Of a stretch of 64,000 bases of DNA, positions 36,367-46,120 are shown one piece after another (the stretch's first letter is position 1; every line of letters begins with the position of its first letter). Under the pieces are notes generated by a model. The model was not told where the DNA came from. It saw only the letters and a program-made list of their open reading frames with translations, and ran no database searches. Origin of the DNA: Paraburkholderia sp. Ac-20340 (lineage in GTDB: Bacteria > Pseudomonadota > Gammaproteobacteria > Burkholderiales > Burkholderiaceae); assembly GCF_017104965.1 (NCBI RefSeq), contig NZ_JAAGPR010000006.1, forward strand, positions 310,001 to 374,000, written 5' to 3'. The position numbers and the translations under genes are program-made.

Positions 36367-38727
36367 TCAGACCGTCCCTTCGGCGCGTTGCGCGCGTTCG
36401 AGCGGCGAGAGACCCGCGGCCGCCGCTGCGGCGGCGCGCTCGCGCTCGATATTGCGTTCGAGTTGCGTTTTCGCCGCCCTATACTGAGGCGGCCACATCA
36501 CGTCGAAATAGCCTATTTTTGCGGCCTCGTTGAGTGTCCACGCCGGATTGGCCAGATGCGGACGCGCCACCGCGCAAAGGTCGGCACGACCTGCGGCGAT
36601 GATGCCGTTGACGTGATCGGCCTCGGAAATCGCGCCCACGGCAATCGTGGCGATACCGGCTTCATTGCGAATGCGGTCCGCAAACGGCGTCTGAAACATC
36701 CGGCCAAATACAGGCTTTTCTTCCTTGCTGACCTGACCGGACGATACGTCGATCATGTCCGCGCCCGCAGCCTTGAAGGCGCGCGCGATTTCGACGGCAT
36801 CGTCGGGCGTGATCCCGCCTTCCACCCAATCGTGCGCGGAAATACGCACGGAAATCGGCTTGTCCTGCGGCCATGCTTGACGAACCGCCTTGAAAACCTG
36901 CAGCGGATAGCGCAGCCGATTTTCCAGCGAGCCGCCATATTCGTCGCCACGTTGATTCGTGAGCGGCGAAAGAAAACTCGATAGCAAATAACCGTGCGCG
37001 CAGTGCAATTCGAGCCAATCAAAACCGGCAACGGCCGCCATTTCCGTCGAGCGCACGAATTGCGCTTCGATTTCGCGCAGCTCTTCCACACTCGCTGCGT
37101 GCGACCACTGGCTCACACCACGCAGATACTGTTGCGGCGATGCGGACACAAGTGGCCAGTTGCCATCGTCGAGCGGCTGGTCGATGCCTTCCCACGCCAC
37201 GCGCGTCGAGCCCTTCGCGCCCGAATGCCCCAACTGCATGCCGATCTTCGCATCCGACTGCGCATGCACGAAATCGACAATGCGCTTCCACGCGCTCAAA
37301 TGCGCGGGTGTGTACATGCCGGGGCAAGCGGGCGTAATGCGCGCTTCAGGCGACACGCAGGTCATTTCCGTCATGACGAGACCCGCGCCGCCCATCGCTC
37401 GCGCGCCCAGATGCATCAGGTGATAATCGCCCGCCACGCCGTCGCGCGCGGAATATTGCGCCATCGGCGAAACCACGACGCGGTTCTTGAGCGTGACGCC
37501 ACGCAGCGTAAACGGCGTGAACATCGGCGGCACGGCGCGCGCGCCGGCACCGGCGCGTTGCGCGAGCCACGATTCGAAACCGCCCAGATACTGCGCGTCG
37601 CGTGCACGCAGATTCTCGTGCGAAATGCGTTGCGAGCGCGTGAGCAGCGAATACGCAAACTGCTCGGGCTCGAACTTCGCATATCGATCGACGTGCTCGA
37701 ACCATTCGGTGGAATTGCGCGCGGCGTTCTGAATACGCAGCACATCGACGCTACGCACGTTCGTGTAATGCTGGAGCGCAGCGCGCAAATCTTGCGGATG
37801 CGTGTCCATGCTATTGGCCAGTTCGATTGCATCTTCGAGCGCGAGCTTGGTGCCCGAGCCAATCGAAAAATGCGCGGTATGCGCTGCATCGCCCATCAAT
37901 ACGATGGGAATCTGCTCGCCATCCGCACGGGTTTTCCAGTGCACCCATTCGCGATTGACCACGCGCGGAAAGCGAATCCATTGCGACGATCCGCGCAGAT
38001 GCCCGGCATTCGAGCGCAGTGCATGACCGTCCAGATAACGCGCGAATAGCTTTTCGCAAAACGCGATGCTGTCTTCCTTGCTCATCGATTCAAGGCCCGC
38101 CGCGCGCCAGACAGGCTCCGGCGCTTCGACGATAAACGTTGACGTGTTGTCGTCGAAACGATAGGCATGCGCCTGAAACCAGCCGAATTCGGTTTCTTCG
38201 AATGCAAACGTAAAGGCGTCGAATAGCTTCGAGGTCCCGAGCCAGACAAAGCGGCAATCGCGCAGATCGATATCGGGTTGATAGGTCGCCGCGTATTTCT
38301 GGCGCGTGGCGCTATTCAGGCCGTCGCTGGCGATGATGAGATCGGCGTTCTGGATATCGTCGTCGCTGATCTGCGATTCGAACACGAGCTTCACACCAAG
38401 CTGTTCGCAACGCGCCTGCAGGATATTCAGCAGGCGCTTACGCCCGATGCCGCAAAAGCCGTGGCCCGACGATCGCACCGCGCGGCCACGAAAATGGATC
38501 TCGATGTCGTCCCAATGATTGAACGCGTCGAGGATTTCAGCGGCGCTTTCAGGGTCGGCGGCGCGCAGATTGCCCAGCGTCTGATCCGAAAACACCACGC
38601 CCCAGCCGAACGTATCGTAGGGGCGGTTCCGCTCGATCACGCTGATGTCGTAATGCGGATGACGCCGCTTCATCAACAGGCCGAAGTACAGGCCGGCCGG
38701 GCCGCCACCGATGCAAACAATGCGCAT
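36367..38727 (-). CDS. abmA: 2-aminobenzoyl-CoA monooxygenase/reductase (fusion)
   Basis: 786 residues, two enzymes in one chain. Residues 1-380 are a PHBH-type FAD monooxygenase ([11 protein letters not shown] at the start and G-D-A-A-H-T-A-H-F near 283). Residues about 400-765 are an old-yellow-enzyme reductase ([17 protein letters not shown] then [11 protein letters not shown], a Tyr/His active site). The fused protein hydroxylates 2-aminobenzoyl-CoA and then reduces the ring, giving a non-aromatic CoA ester without ring-cleaving dioxygenase. Salicylyl-CoA 5-hydroxylases are close relatives, so the substrate rests partly on the operon. First gene after the promoter. Confidence 0.9.
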   Translation of the reverse strand: MRIVCIGGGPAGLYFGLLMKRRHPHYDISVIERNRPYDTFGWGVVFSDQTLGNLRAADPESAAEILDAFNHWDDIEIHFRGRAVRSSGHGFCGIGRKRLLNILQARCEQLGVKLVFESQISDDDIQNADLIIASDGLNSATRQKYAATYQPDIDLRDCRFVWLGTSKLFDAFTFAFEETEFGWFQAHAYRFDDNTSTFIVEAPEPVWRAAGLESMSKEDSIAFCEKLFARYLDGHALRSNAGHLRGSSQWIRFPRVVNREWVHWKTRADGEQIPIVLMGDAAHTAHFSIGSGTKLALEDAIELANSMDTHPQDLRAALQHYTNVRSVDVLRIQNAARNSTEWFEHVDRYAKFEPEQFAYSLLTRSQRISHENLRARDAQYLGGFESWLAQRAGAGARAVPPMFTPFTLRGVTLKNRVVVSPMAQYSARDGVAGDYHLMHLGARAMGGAGLVMTEMTCVSPEARITPACPGMYTPAHLSAWKRIVDFVHAQSDAKIGMQLGHSGAKGSTRVAWEGIDQPLDDGNWPLVSASPQQYLRGVSQWSHAASVEELREIEAQFVRSTEMAAVAGFDWLELHCAHGYLLSSFLSPLTNQRGDEYGGSLENRLRYPLQVFKAVRQAWPQDKPISVRISAHDWVEGGITPDDAVEIARAFKAAGADMIDVSSGQVSKEEKPVFGRMFQTPFADRIRNEAGIATIAVGAISEADHVNGIIAAGRADLCAVARPHLANPAWTLNEAAKIGYFDVMWPPQYRAAKTQLERNIERERAAAAAAAGLSPLERAQRAEGTV

Positions 38728-38756
38728 GCTCGTTACCTCGCTCGATCCGTAAGGGC

Positions 38757-38788
38757 AGAGTAGGCGTCGATACTTTAGGTGTCAAGTA
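38757..38788 (-). promoter_or_regulatory. Promoter and probable MarR operator of the 2-aminobenzoate operon
   Basis: On the minus strand TTGACA (38785-38780) and TACTCT (38762-38757) are exactly 17 bases apart, a perfect -35 and a fair -10. The palindrome TACTT.8.AAGTA at 38771-38788 covers the -35 box, where a repressor would block polymerase. The start of the first gene is 30 bases downstream. Confidence 0.75.
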
Positions 38789-39153
38789 ATTAGCCGGGAG
38801 CGCGGGTAAGTCCTGGCGCACGCCGAAACTTACGGCCATCTTTCGGATTGAGGCTCAACGTTGTCGAAACTGCAGTCGATCCGCCGACTATGCGATCCTG
38901 CCAATCGGCAGGCGTAAGCCGTGAATCAAAGCTGGCATTGAATTCGCATACGAAATCGCGCCGCGTCGCGTTCAGTCGAATTACGCAGCGGCTTTCAAAT
39001 GTATTCCGGCGTTATTCCGTTTTTTGTTTTTAGATCAGCAATCCTTACGAATCGCTTCGCGTGTGCGGGACGCGCGAAGCGTTCGAGTCATCGCTATCCG
39101 GTCATTTTTCGTCTCTCCACCGTACGAACCGAACCGAGCGGGAGCCTTCATTG

Positions 39154-40242
39154 ATGAGCCACACAGCGCAGCGATCGACCGCAATCGACTTCTTTCGCGG
39201 CTTCGCCCTGATCGCCATTGCACTCGACCATATTCCTTCCAGCGTGCTTTCGCACGGCATGCTGCACACTTTCGCGTATTGCGATTCGGCGGAAGTTTTC
39301 GTGTTCGTGAGCGGTTATGTGTCGGCGGCGAGCTGGCTTGCGATTGCTGCACGCAAGGGCATCGATGCTGCAAACTGGCGCTTTTTTCGCCGCAGCCGCG
39401 AAATCTACGCTGCCTATCTGTGCGCGGCGGTATTGATGCTGCTTTCTGGTGCGGCGGCTGTGGCCTTGCATGTGGATTCGCCGTTGATCGGCGAAACGGG
39501 GCTCGCGCGCTTCATGGCGCATCCGCTTGCGATGCTCGGCAATATCGCCGCCTTTCGCGATCAGCCCTATCTGGCCGGTGTCTTGCCGCTCTATGTGCTG
39601 CTCGTGCTCGCGCTGCCCTGGGTGATGCCGCTCGCGCGGCGCGCGCCTGAAATCGCCTTGTCCGGCAGCTTCGCGCTCTGGTTCGCGAGTAGCTGGCTTG
39701 GCGGCTATCTGCCTACCGTGCCCGGTTCGATCTGGCCGTTCAATCCGTTCGCGTGGCAGGCGATGTTCATGCTCGGCCTGCTGTGCCGCCTTTATCCGCT
39801 GTCGAATGCATTCCATACTTCGCGTTCCGGACGCGCGCTGACGGTGCTTGCCTGCGTGCTGGTCGGCACCTTTGCGTTCGTGCGTCTTTTCATCGAAATC
39901 GATCCGCAGCCAGGATATATGAAACAGAATCTCGCGAGCCTGCGCATCGTCAGTTTTGCTGCAGTGGCGTGGCTTGCGGCGCAGGCGACGCGGCTGGGCT
40001 GGATAAGCGCGCTCGCACGGCGTTTGCCGGGCGTCGTCACGGTGGGGCAGCAGGGGCTGGTGTGTTTCGTGGGCGGCGCGCTGGCATCGAATGTGATCGA
40101 TACGCTATTGCGCGCGACGCATGTGAATACGTTTCTGCCCGCGCGTCTCGCAGGCGATGCGTTGGCGATCGCAGCGTTACTGATGCTCGCCGGCGGCGCG
40201 CGCAAATGGAAAGCCGTGCGGCTTCCGGTTGCGGCGACGTGA
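39154..40242 (+). CDS. OpgC-family membrane acyltransferase-like protein
   Basis: 362 residues; GGGAG precedes the ATG at 39154. It has about ten membrane helices with the conserved start S-T-A-I-D-F-F-R-G-F-A-L-I-A-I-A-L-D-H-I, in which the Arg and His are typical of the OpgC/acyltransferase-3-like family, and E-V-F-V-F-V-S-G-Y-V-S. OpgC adds succinyl groups to periplasmic glucans; many relatives have unknown targets. The upstream 426-base gap to the divergent operon holds that operon's promoter; no clear promoter for this gene was found. Confidence 0.8.
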   Translation: MSHTAQRSTAIDFFRGFALIAIALDHIPSSVLSHGMLHTFAYCDSAEVFVFVSGYVSAASWLAIAARKGIDAANWRFFRRSREIYAAYLCAAVLMLLSGAAAVALHVDSPLIGETGLARFMAHPLAMLGNIAAFRDQPYLAGVLPLYVLLVLALPWVMPLARRAPEIALSGSFALWFASSWLGGYLPTVPGSIWPFNPFAWQAMFMLGLLCRLYPLSNAFHTSRSGRALTVLACVLVGTFAFVRLFIEIDPQPGYMKQNLASLRIVSFAAVAWLAAQATRLGWISALARRLPGVVTVGQQGLVCFVGGALASNVIDTLLRATHVNTFLPARLAGDALAIAALLMLAGGARKWKAVRLPVAAT

Positions 40243-40337
40243 AACGATGCGATGCGAAGGTGAGTGTTTGCGGGATCGATGTAGCGTTTCATCGCCGCTT
40301 GTTAGCGCAAGAGCGGGCATAGATTTCCCACGCCAAA

Positions 40338-40382
40338 ACAAAGCTCCCATACTCAAGGTGAGATTTTGCGGGAGCTTTGTTG
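40338..40382 (-). terminator. Terminator between convergent genes
   Basis: AACAAAGCTCCC at 40338-40349 and GGGAGCTTTGTT at 40371-40382 form a perfect 12-bp stem with a 21-base loop. On the minus strand the stem ends in TTTGTTTT, so it best serves the SDR gene. Confidence 0.75.
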
Positions 40383-40390
40383 AGCGACGA

Positions 40391-41176
40391 TTACGCCAAC
40401 TCGCGCACATCTGCAGTCGGCGACGTGCCGAATGCGTCGCTCAATGCATAGTCGATCAACTGGCGCGCGCAATCTTCGGGCGAGGTCAATTTGCCCGTTT
40501 GCTTGAGTTCTTCGAAACGGCCGCGCAGCGGGAAATGATCGACGCTGGTCGCGCGGATCGTCGCCTGCATGCCGGTGTCCACCACGCCCGGCGCCACACT
40601 GCCGATGCGCACACCGTCCGGTGCATCGAGCGCGACCGCGCGCGCGTGGTGATCGAGCGCCGCCTTGGTGGCGCAGTAGACGCTCCAGCCCGAATACGCG
40701 TTGCGCGCCGCGCCGCTCGACAGATGGACGATGCGGCGCTCGCCGGCCTGCACGGTGGCGAGCGCATTGGCGAGCATCAGCGGAGCCGCGACATTGAGCG
40801 TGACGGCTCGGGCGATGGCGCTCGCGTCCTGGGCGCCCAGCGGCGCGATCGGATCGACGGTCCCGGCGTTGTTGAACAGCAGCACGCACTGCGCGCCTTG
40901 CGCGAAATCCTGCAGCGCACCGCTGGCCAGCCATTTTTCGACGGCGGCGGGATCGGCGAGGTCGAGGGATGCTTCTACAAATTTCGCTGTTGTTGCAGCG
41001 TTCGCGGAGTTTGCAGGGTGCTCGCGCTGCGCGAGCGTCGGATGCGCGCTGCGGCCCACGCCCAGCACATCGATCTGGCGCTCGAGCAGCAATTCGGCCA
41101 GCGCGGCGCCCAGTCCGCGCGAATGACCAGTCACGATGGCGCGCACCGGCGCAGGGGAAATAACGGTTTGAGTCAT
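40391..41176 (-). CDS. Short-chain dehydrogenase/reductase
   Basis: 261 residues. T-G-H-S-R-G-L-G (16-23) is a nucleotide-binding loop of the benzil-reductase/YueD type, followed by L-F-N-N-A-G, catalytic Ser in H-L-S-S-G and Y-C-A-T-K. NAD(P)-dependent reduction of a carbonyl is expected. The substrate is unknown. It stands alone between two convergent or divergent genes. Confidence 0.85.
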   Translation of the reverse strand: MTQTVISPAPVRAIVTGHSRGLGAALAELLLERQIDVLGVGRSAHPTLAQREHPANSANAATTAKFVEASLDLADPAAVEKWLASGALQDFAQGAQCVLLFNNAGTVDPIAPLGAQDASAIARAVTLNVAAPLMLANALATVQAGERRIVHLSSGAARNAYSGWSVYCATKAALDHHARAVALDAPDGVRIGSVAPGVVDTGMQATIRATSVDHFPLRGRFEELKQTGKLTSPEDCARQLIDYALSDAFGTSPTADVRELA

Positions 41177-41506
41177 GATTTACTGGGAGAAATCGAAAAA
41201 ATCGTGGGCGAGAACGCGGCGTTGACGCGACACATGCGCCGATGATCCGGGCATGAACGCCGAAATAAAATCGTGGAATCGTAGGGCCAAATCGGGCCGA
41301 TCACGATGCGAAAGGGCCGGCTTTTTGCAACGCACGCGCTTTAAATCGGCGTAATCCGGCCTTTTGAGGTGTATCAAAATTCACGTAATTCGCGCCGGTA
41401 CGGGCCTCAAAAGCAGCGCCAAATCTGGCGCATCGCGCGACGAGACAGAAATGCGGCTCGCGATTCTGTATCATAGCGTCCGATCCAATAAGGAAGAGAG
41501 CTGGAC
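41177..41506. other. Upstream region of proQ
   Basis: 330 bases between divergent genes. It is more AT-rich from about 41330 on, which suits the promoters and 5' leaders of the two genes, but no clear -35/-10 pair or hairpin stands out. Confidence 0.4.
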
Positions 41507-42505
41507 GTGAAAGCCGCATCGCAACAACGCCGACCCCTGAGCCTCAAAGATGGGCTGCTCGAACTCAAGAAGAGCATGGGGCTGGGCACGGGTCAGCCGC
41601 CCGAAGAACAGGCGCAGTCGCCGCAAGGCAAGCATGCGCCCAAGGGCGCACCGAAAGGCGCACAGGGCCAGCGTCGCGCGCAAGGCGCGCCCGGCCACAA
41701 GGGCCCGAAAGGTCCTCGTCCGGCAGGCGCCGACGAGGCGCGCGGCCGCGGCCGTCCGCAGCAGGCCAAGGGTCAGGGACAAGGCAAGCCGGCCGCTGAA
41801 GGCGGCAAGCCGCAGGAAGCCCGTGGCCCGCGTCCGTCGCGCGGCCCGCGTGACGGCGAGCGCAACAATGGTGGCAATGGTGGCAATGGTGGCAATGGTG
41901 GCAATCACCGCCAGCGTCAGCCGCGCCCGCAACCGCAACTGGCCAATCTGAGCGAAGCGGAAAAGGCGCGCATCGAGCGCAACCGCCAGCTCAACACGGT
42001 CTGGAACGTTTTTGCGAAGCTGTATCCGGCGTTCCGCGATCGTCTGCCGCTGAAGATCGGCGTGGCAGAAGATCTGGTCACGCGTCACCCGGACTACGAG
42101 CGCACGCTGATCGTCGCCGTGCTCAAGCGTCACGTGAATCATCCGCGCTATCACGAGCGTGTTGCCGCAGGCGGCGCGCGTTACGAGCTGGATGGCACCG
42201 CGTCGGAAGGCCCGGGCATCGATCCGTCGCACGTCGGCCGTGCCAATGCCGCGCTCGCGCGCCAGAAGGCCAAGGCCGAAGCGCAAGCCAAGGCGCAGGA
42301 AGCCGCAAAGCCGGGTCAACCGGCTGCCGCCGCTCCGGCTGAGGCCGCAGCACCCGCGCAAGCGCAAGCGGAAGCCGCCGCCGAGGCAATCGAAGCCGCA
42401 GCACCGGCTCCGGCCGAGCCTGCCGCACCGGCTGCCGAGACCGGCAATGCCGCCGAAGCAGAAGCCAAGGGCAGCGAAGACGCTGCGCCCGCAGCCGACG
42501 CCTAA
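41507..42505 (+). CDS. proQ: ProQ/FinO-domain RNA chaperone
   Basis: 332 residues, start GTG with AGGAAGAGAG upstream. A basic disordered N-terminus of about 150 residues is rich in Gly, Lys, Pro and Gln and holds a short N-G-G repeat. The ProQ/FinO RNA-binding domain lies at about 155-235 (W-N-V-F-A-K-L-Y-P-A-F-R-D-R-L-P-L-K, then L-K-R-H-V-N-H-P-R-Y). An Ala/Glu/Pro-rich tail ends it. It binds structured sRNAs and mRNA 3' ends. The long flexible arms on both sides differ from the E. coli form. Confidence 0.88.
   Translation: MKAASQQRRPLSLKDGLLELKKSMGLGTGQPPEEQAQSPQGKHAPKGAPKGAQGQRRAQGAPGHKGPKGPRPAGADEARGRGRPQQAKGQGQGKPAAEGGKPQEARGPRPSRGPRDGERNNGGNGGNGGNGGNHRQRQPRPQPQLANLSEAEKARIERNRQLNTVWNVFAKLYPAFRDRLPLKIGVAEDLVTRHPDYERTLIVAVLKRHVNHPRYHERVAAGGARYELDGTASEGPGIDPSHVGRANAALARQKAKAEAQAKAQEAAKPGQPAAAAPAEAAAPAQAQAEAAAEAIEAAAPAPAEPAAPAAETGNAAEAEAKGSEDAAPAADA
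41870..41905 (+). repeat. Four perfect 9-base tandem repeats in proQ
   Basis: Four copies of GGTGGCAAT in a row, encoding Gly-Gly-Asn units in the flexible N-terminal arm. Slippage would change length without shifting the frame. Confidence 0.9.
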
Positions 42506-42549
42506 GCGCTCGAGGCGCCCCAGGCGCCTTGCATCGCACGACAAAACAC

Positions 42550-42586
42550 GCCCAGCGAGTTCAACTCGCCGGGCTGTTTGCGTTTT
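42550..42586 (+). terminator. Terminator of proQ
   Basis: GCCC.A.GCGAG pairs with CTCGC.C.GGGC around TTCAA (one A-C mismatch), followed by TGTTTGCGTTTT. Confidence 0.65.
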
Positions 42587-42621
42587 ACGTCCGGTTTAAA
42601 AGTGTGAGCGGCGAGCGATGT

Positions 42622-43347
42622 TCAACGCTCGCGCGAGCGCGAATAGCTGCGTTTGCCGGAAGCGTCGGCGCCAGAGGCTTCCGCTGCGGGCTGCGCGACG
42701 GCAGCGCCCGAAGCCGCCTGCGCCGCCGAAGTGGCGGGCACGCCACTAGCCGCATTGCCAACCGCATTGCCAGCCGCGATATCGGCCGAAAATGCGCCGT
42801 TGAAATTTGTCGCGGCGCCATCCTCTGCTGCACCGTCGGCGGGCGCGCCGCTCGCGCTATCCAGCACATGGCTGAATTCCGCGGCGCGCATGCGGATCTT
42901 TTCCGCATATGCCTTCGAGCCGCCGTAGTTCTTCATCGCCGCATCGAGATCGCCGCCGGCCGCGCGCTTGTAGCCGTAGAGAATCGATGAGCCCACATCG
43001 ATATTGACGTCGGGGTCGGTGAGATCTTTCACATTGCGCAGCAGATTGCGGTGCGCCGACGGCACGACCTGCATCAGCCCGGTGGCGTTATTGCCGCCAT
43101 GCGCCTTCTCGTGAAAACGCGATTCCACCGAGATAATCGCGAGCAGCACAGCCGGCGGCAGCGAATATTTCGCCGCAGCCGTGGTGACCGCCTGCGAAAT
43201 CTGCACGGCTTTTTCCTTCGCCAGACCGAATTTCTGGGACAGATAGGTGGGGAGCTTTTTGTCGTCCCCTTGCGTGGGAGCCTGCTGCGCTGCTGCGTGT
43301 TGCACGAGGCCGGGCAGCAAAACCAGCAGGCAAAGTAGGCGCCTCAT
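42622..43347 (-). CDS. Lytic transglycosylase, SLT family
   Basis: 241 residues. A signal peptide (M-R-R-L-L-C-L-L-V-L-L-P-G-L, cut near A-A-A-Q) sends it to the periplasm. Residues 55-165 form the SLT domain: catalytic Glu in S-V-E-S-R-F, then N-N-A-T-G-L-M-Q-V-V-P and N-Y-G-G-S-K-A-Y. The last 75 residues are Ala-rich and end in a basic Ser/Arg tail (K-R-S-Y-S-R-S-R-E-R). It cleaves murein to anhydro-muropeptides during wall turnover or assembly of envelope machines. Confidence 0.88.
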   Translation of the reverse strand: MRRLLCLLVLLPGLVQHAAAQQAPTQGDDKKLPTYLSQKFGLAKEKAVQISQAVTTAAAKYSLPPAVLLAIISVESRFHEKAHGGNNATGLMQVVPSAHRNLLRNVKDLTDPDVNIDVGSSILYGYKRAAGGDLDAAMKNYGGSKAYAEKIRMRAAEFSHVLDSASGAPADGAAEDGAATNFNGAFSADIAAGNAVGNAASGVPATSAAQAASGAAVAQPAAEASGADASGKRSYSRSRER

Positions 43348-43479
43348 GGGCAGTGCGCGTGGTGAGCTATGGATGGCGCACAGTATAACCGGCCATGCAA
43401 AAGGACAGCCGGGATTCGACCCCAGCTATCCTTGCCTCGTCTTCTGGGCGCACGACGGCCTGATCGCGCGCAAAACCGC

Positions 43480-44376
43480 TCAGCTTTTCTGGACCGATGC
43501 GCGGTAGATTTCGTCGATGCTCGCCGCCAGCGTGGCGTCGAAATCGGCGTCGCTCATCTGCTTCGTGAGGTCGTTGATCAGCGCGCGCGAGAAGCTCGCG
43601 ATCATGCCGTGGTTGTGCGCGAGGCGCGCGCACGCATCGGTACGCGAATAGCCGCCCGACAGCGCGACGACGCGCACGACGCGCGGGTGATCGATCAGCG
43701 GCTTGTAGAAGTCGGGCGTGTCGGGAATCGTCAGCTTGATCATGACGTTGCGCGAAGCGGGCAGGGCGTCGAGTCCCTTGAGCAGGGCGTCGCGCAGCAG
43801 CGCTTCGGCTTCGGCCTTGTCGGGGGCCTTGATCGACACTTCGGGTTCGAGGATCGGCACGAGGCCTTTGGCGCTGATCTGCTCGCCCACTTCGAATTGC
43901 TGTTGCGCGATCGCGGCGATGCCCGATGCCGATGCACGCTCGACCACCGAACGCATCTTGGTGCCGAAGATCCCGGCCTTTTGCGCACGATCGAGCAGCG
44001 CGTCCAGCCCCGGATTCGGCTTCATGAGACGCACGCCGTCGGCTTCGCTTTCCAGGCCTTTGTCGACCTTGAGGAACGGCACCACGCCGCGGTCTTCCCA
44101 GAGAAACGCGGGCACCGGCTTGCCGTGCGCCTGGCCGTCCATGGTCTGCTCGAACAGGATCGCGCCGATTACCTTTTCGCCCGTGAAAGCCGGCGCGCTG
44201 ATGATGCGCACGCGCATTTCGTGCATCAGGCGGAACATATCGGCGTCGCCGCTATAGTCGCTTTCCGGGATACCGTACTGGCGCAGCGCGCCTGGCGTGG
44301 AGCCGCCGCTCTGGTCGAGCGCGGCGATGAAACCGGGCTTCTCGCGCATCTGCTGCAGCATCTTGTCGTTGGCCAT
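43480..44376 (-). CDS. Class I fructose-bisphosphate aldolase
   Basis: 298 residues from the ATG at 44376, which has GGAGGATGGAAG upstream. It matches the bacterial class I aldolase family (A-A-L-D-Q-S-G-G-S-T-P at about 19-29, L-W-E-D-R-G-V-V-P-F-L-K-V-D-K-G, V-P-I-L-E-P-E-V). The Schiff-base lysine is expected in M-I-K-L-T-I-P (near 218). It cleaves fructose 1,6-bisphosphate to triose phosphates in glycolysis or gluconeogenesis. Confidence 0.9.
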   Translation of the reverse strand: MANDKMLQQMREKPGFIAALDQSGGSTPGALRQYGIPESDYSGDADMFRLMHEMRVRIISAPAFTGEKVIGAILFEQTMDGQAHGKPVPAFLWEDRGVVPFLKVDKGLESEADGVRLMKPNPGLDALLDRAQKAGIFGTKMRSVVERASASGIAAIAQQQFEVGEQISAKGLVPILEPEVSIKAPDKAEAEALLRDALLKGLDALPASRNVMIKLTIPDTPDFYKPLIDHPRVVRVVALSGGYSRTDACARLAHNHGMIASFSRALINDLTKQMSDADFDATLAASIDEIYRASVQKS

Positions 44377-44540
44377 CTTCCATCCTCCCGAAAAATACGC
44401 GCCGGTGGCGCAATGCAGAAAATCGATTCGACGAGTGTACCGGCGCTGCGTGACAGCGTCTGCGCCAATGTGTCGGCCACGCGCGCGGCAGGTCAGAGGG
44501 GAAACGGAAGCAAGCGCGATGCCAGGGTAGCGTGCACGCC

Positions 44541-45947
44541 TTAGACGATCACCTGCGCGTGGGCGCTGCGGTCGCTCGCCAGCAATGTCGATAGTCGACG
44601 TAAAGCGGCCTGAAGTCGCGCACGCTCTGCCGTCGCGCCCAGCGAGATGCGGATGGCATTGGCGCCGCCATGGCCGCATTCGAAAGCCGTCGAGGGTGCC
44701 ACAGCCAGGCCTTCGGTGCTGGCCGCCGCCGCCAGTTCGCGCGCCTGCCAGTAAGCCGGCAAGGTGTACCAGAGGTGAATCCCGGCGTTCGCGCCCGCTG
44801 CCGTCCCCAGCAGCTGCGCCGCCATGCGCTGGCGCTCCTGCGCTTCCGCGCGCACGCCCTGGAAAATATCGTCGGCGACGCCGTCTTCGATCCACTGCAT
44901 CGCCAGCGCGTTGGTCAGCGGCGCGGCCATCAGCGAAAACGAGCGCAGCGCGGCCAGCACGCGCATGCGCGTATCGGCGTCGGGCAGCGTCAGGAAGGCC
45001 GTGCGCAAACCGGGCGAGAGCGTCTTCGACAGCGTCGAGACATAGCAGACCTGCGCGGGCGCGAGGCGCGCGAGCGGCGGCGGGGCATCAGGCGCGAAAC
45101 GCCAGTACGGATCGTCTTCGACGATACGCACGCCATGGCGCTGCGCCACGCGCAGCAAATCGCGGCGGCGCGCTTCGGAAAGCGTGGTGGCGGTGGGATT
45201 CTGCAGCGTCGGGTTCAGGTAGAGCATGCGCGCGCCGTGCAGGCGGCAGGCGGCGTCGAGCGCATCGGGCAGCATGCCTTCGGCGTCCGTCGCCACGGTT
45301 TCGAGGCGGCGGCCCAGTTGCGCGACGGCGTGCGGCAGACCCGGATAGACCAGCGGCTCGCTCAGCACCACATCGGCGGGCGCGGTGAAGGCGAGGATCA
45401 GCGCGGCCAGCGCCGCCTGGGCGCCCGGACAGACCACGATACGCGCCGGATCGAGCGTGCCCAGCACCGGCTCGAGCCACTTCGCGCCCGCCGCGCAATC
45501 GGCCGCCGCACCGCCGCCGATGTGGTACGTCATCAACAGATCGGCGTCGCTGCGCAGCAAAAGGCGCGAGAGCCCTTCGCGCAGCAGCGCGTCGGCGTCC
45601 AGACCTTGCGGCGGCGGCGGAATGTTCATGCTCAGATCGACACGCTGCGCCAGTTCCGCGCGCGGCGCGGCAATGAAGGTGCCGAGCGGCCCGCGCGCCT
45701 CGATCAGCCCGCGCCGCCGCGCTTCGTTGAAGCCGCGCGTGATGGTGGTCAGATCCACGTCGAGCAGATCGGCCAGCGTGCGTTGCGCCGGGGCGCGCTC
45801 GCCGGGCGAGAGCGTGCCGTCGGCCACGGCGCGCTCGATAAAGTCGACCAGACGCAGATAGCGCGGCCCGTCGCCGTCCTGCATTGCCGTGGCCCACGCC
45901 GAGGCTGCGCCTTTCTTGTCCGGATCGATGCGGTCTTTTCGCGTCAT
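44541..45947 (-). CDS. MocR-type regulator (GntR HTH + aminotransferase)
   Basis: 468 residues from the ATG at 45947. The N-terminal winged helix (A-P-A-Q-R-T-L-A-D-L-L-D-V-D-L-T-T-I-T-R-G-F, about 52-73) is joined by a linker to a fold-type I aminotransferase domain with L-Y-L-N-P-T-L-Q-N-P-T, V-E-D-D-P-Y-W-R-F and the PLP lysine in S-T-L-S-K-T-L-S-P-G. Such regulators sense PLP or an amino compound. It is divergent from cyoA, and a palindrome lies between them, but control of cyo is not shown. Confidence 0.88.
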   Translation of the reverse strand: MTRKDRIDPDKKGAASAWATAMQDGDGPRYLRLVDFIERAVADGTLSPGERAPAQRTLADLLDVDLTTITRGFNEARRRGLIEARGPLGTFIAAPRAELAQRVDLSMNIPPPPQGLDADALLREGLSRLLLRSDADLLMTYHIGGGAAADCAAGAKWLEPVLGTLDPARIVVCPGAQAALAALILAFTAPADVVLSEPLVYPGLPHAVAQLGRRLETVATDAEGMLPDALDAACRLHGARMLYLNPTLQNPTATTLSEARRRDLLRVAQRHGVRIVEDDPYWRFAPDAPPPLARLAPAQVCYVSTLSKTLSPGLRTAFLTLPDADTRMRVLAALRSFSLMAAPLTNALAMQWIEDGVADDIFQGVRAEAQERQRMAAQLLGTAAGANAGIHLWYTLPAYWQARELAAAASTEGLAVAPSTAFECGHGGANAIRISLGATAERARLQAALRRLSTLLASDRSAHAQVIV

Positions 45948-46009
45948 TCTGTCGCAGATGTATGTGTCATGTCTTACTCTAGCATGCGGACACGAAGCGC
46001 GTAAATCCA

Positions 46010-46026
46010 TACATATAGGCTATGTA
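46010..46026. promoter_or_regulatory. Palindrome between mocR-type gene and cyoA
   Basis: TACATA.TAGGC.TATGTA is a perfect 6-bp inverted repeat with a 5-base centre, in the short divergent intergenic region. It could be an operator for the adjacent regulator. Confidence 0.45.
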
Positions 46027-46120
46027 GGGTTCTTTGCCCGGCGTCCTGACGGCGCTGTCTGCGAAGTCGATGTGGGCACGTATGGATGGGTTTGCGCGAT
46101 CGTCAACCATGGAACCCGAC

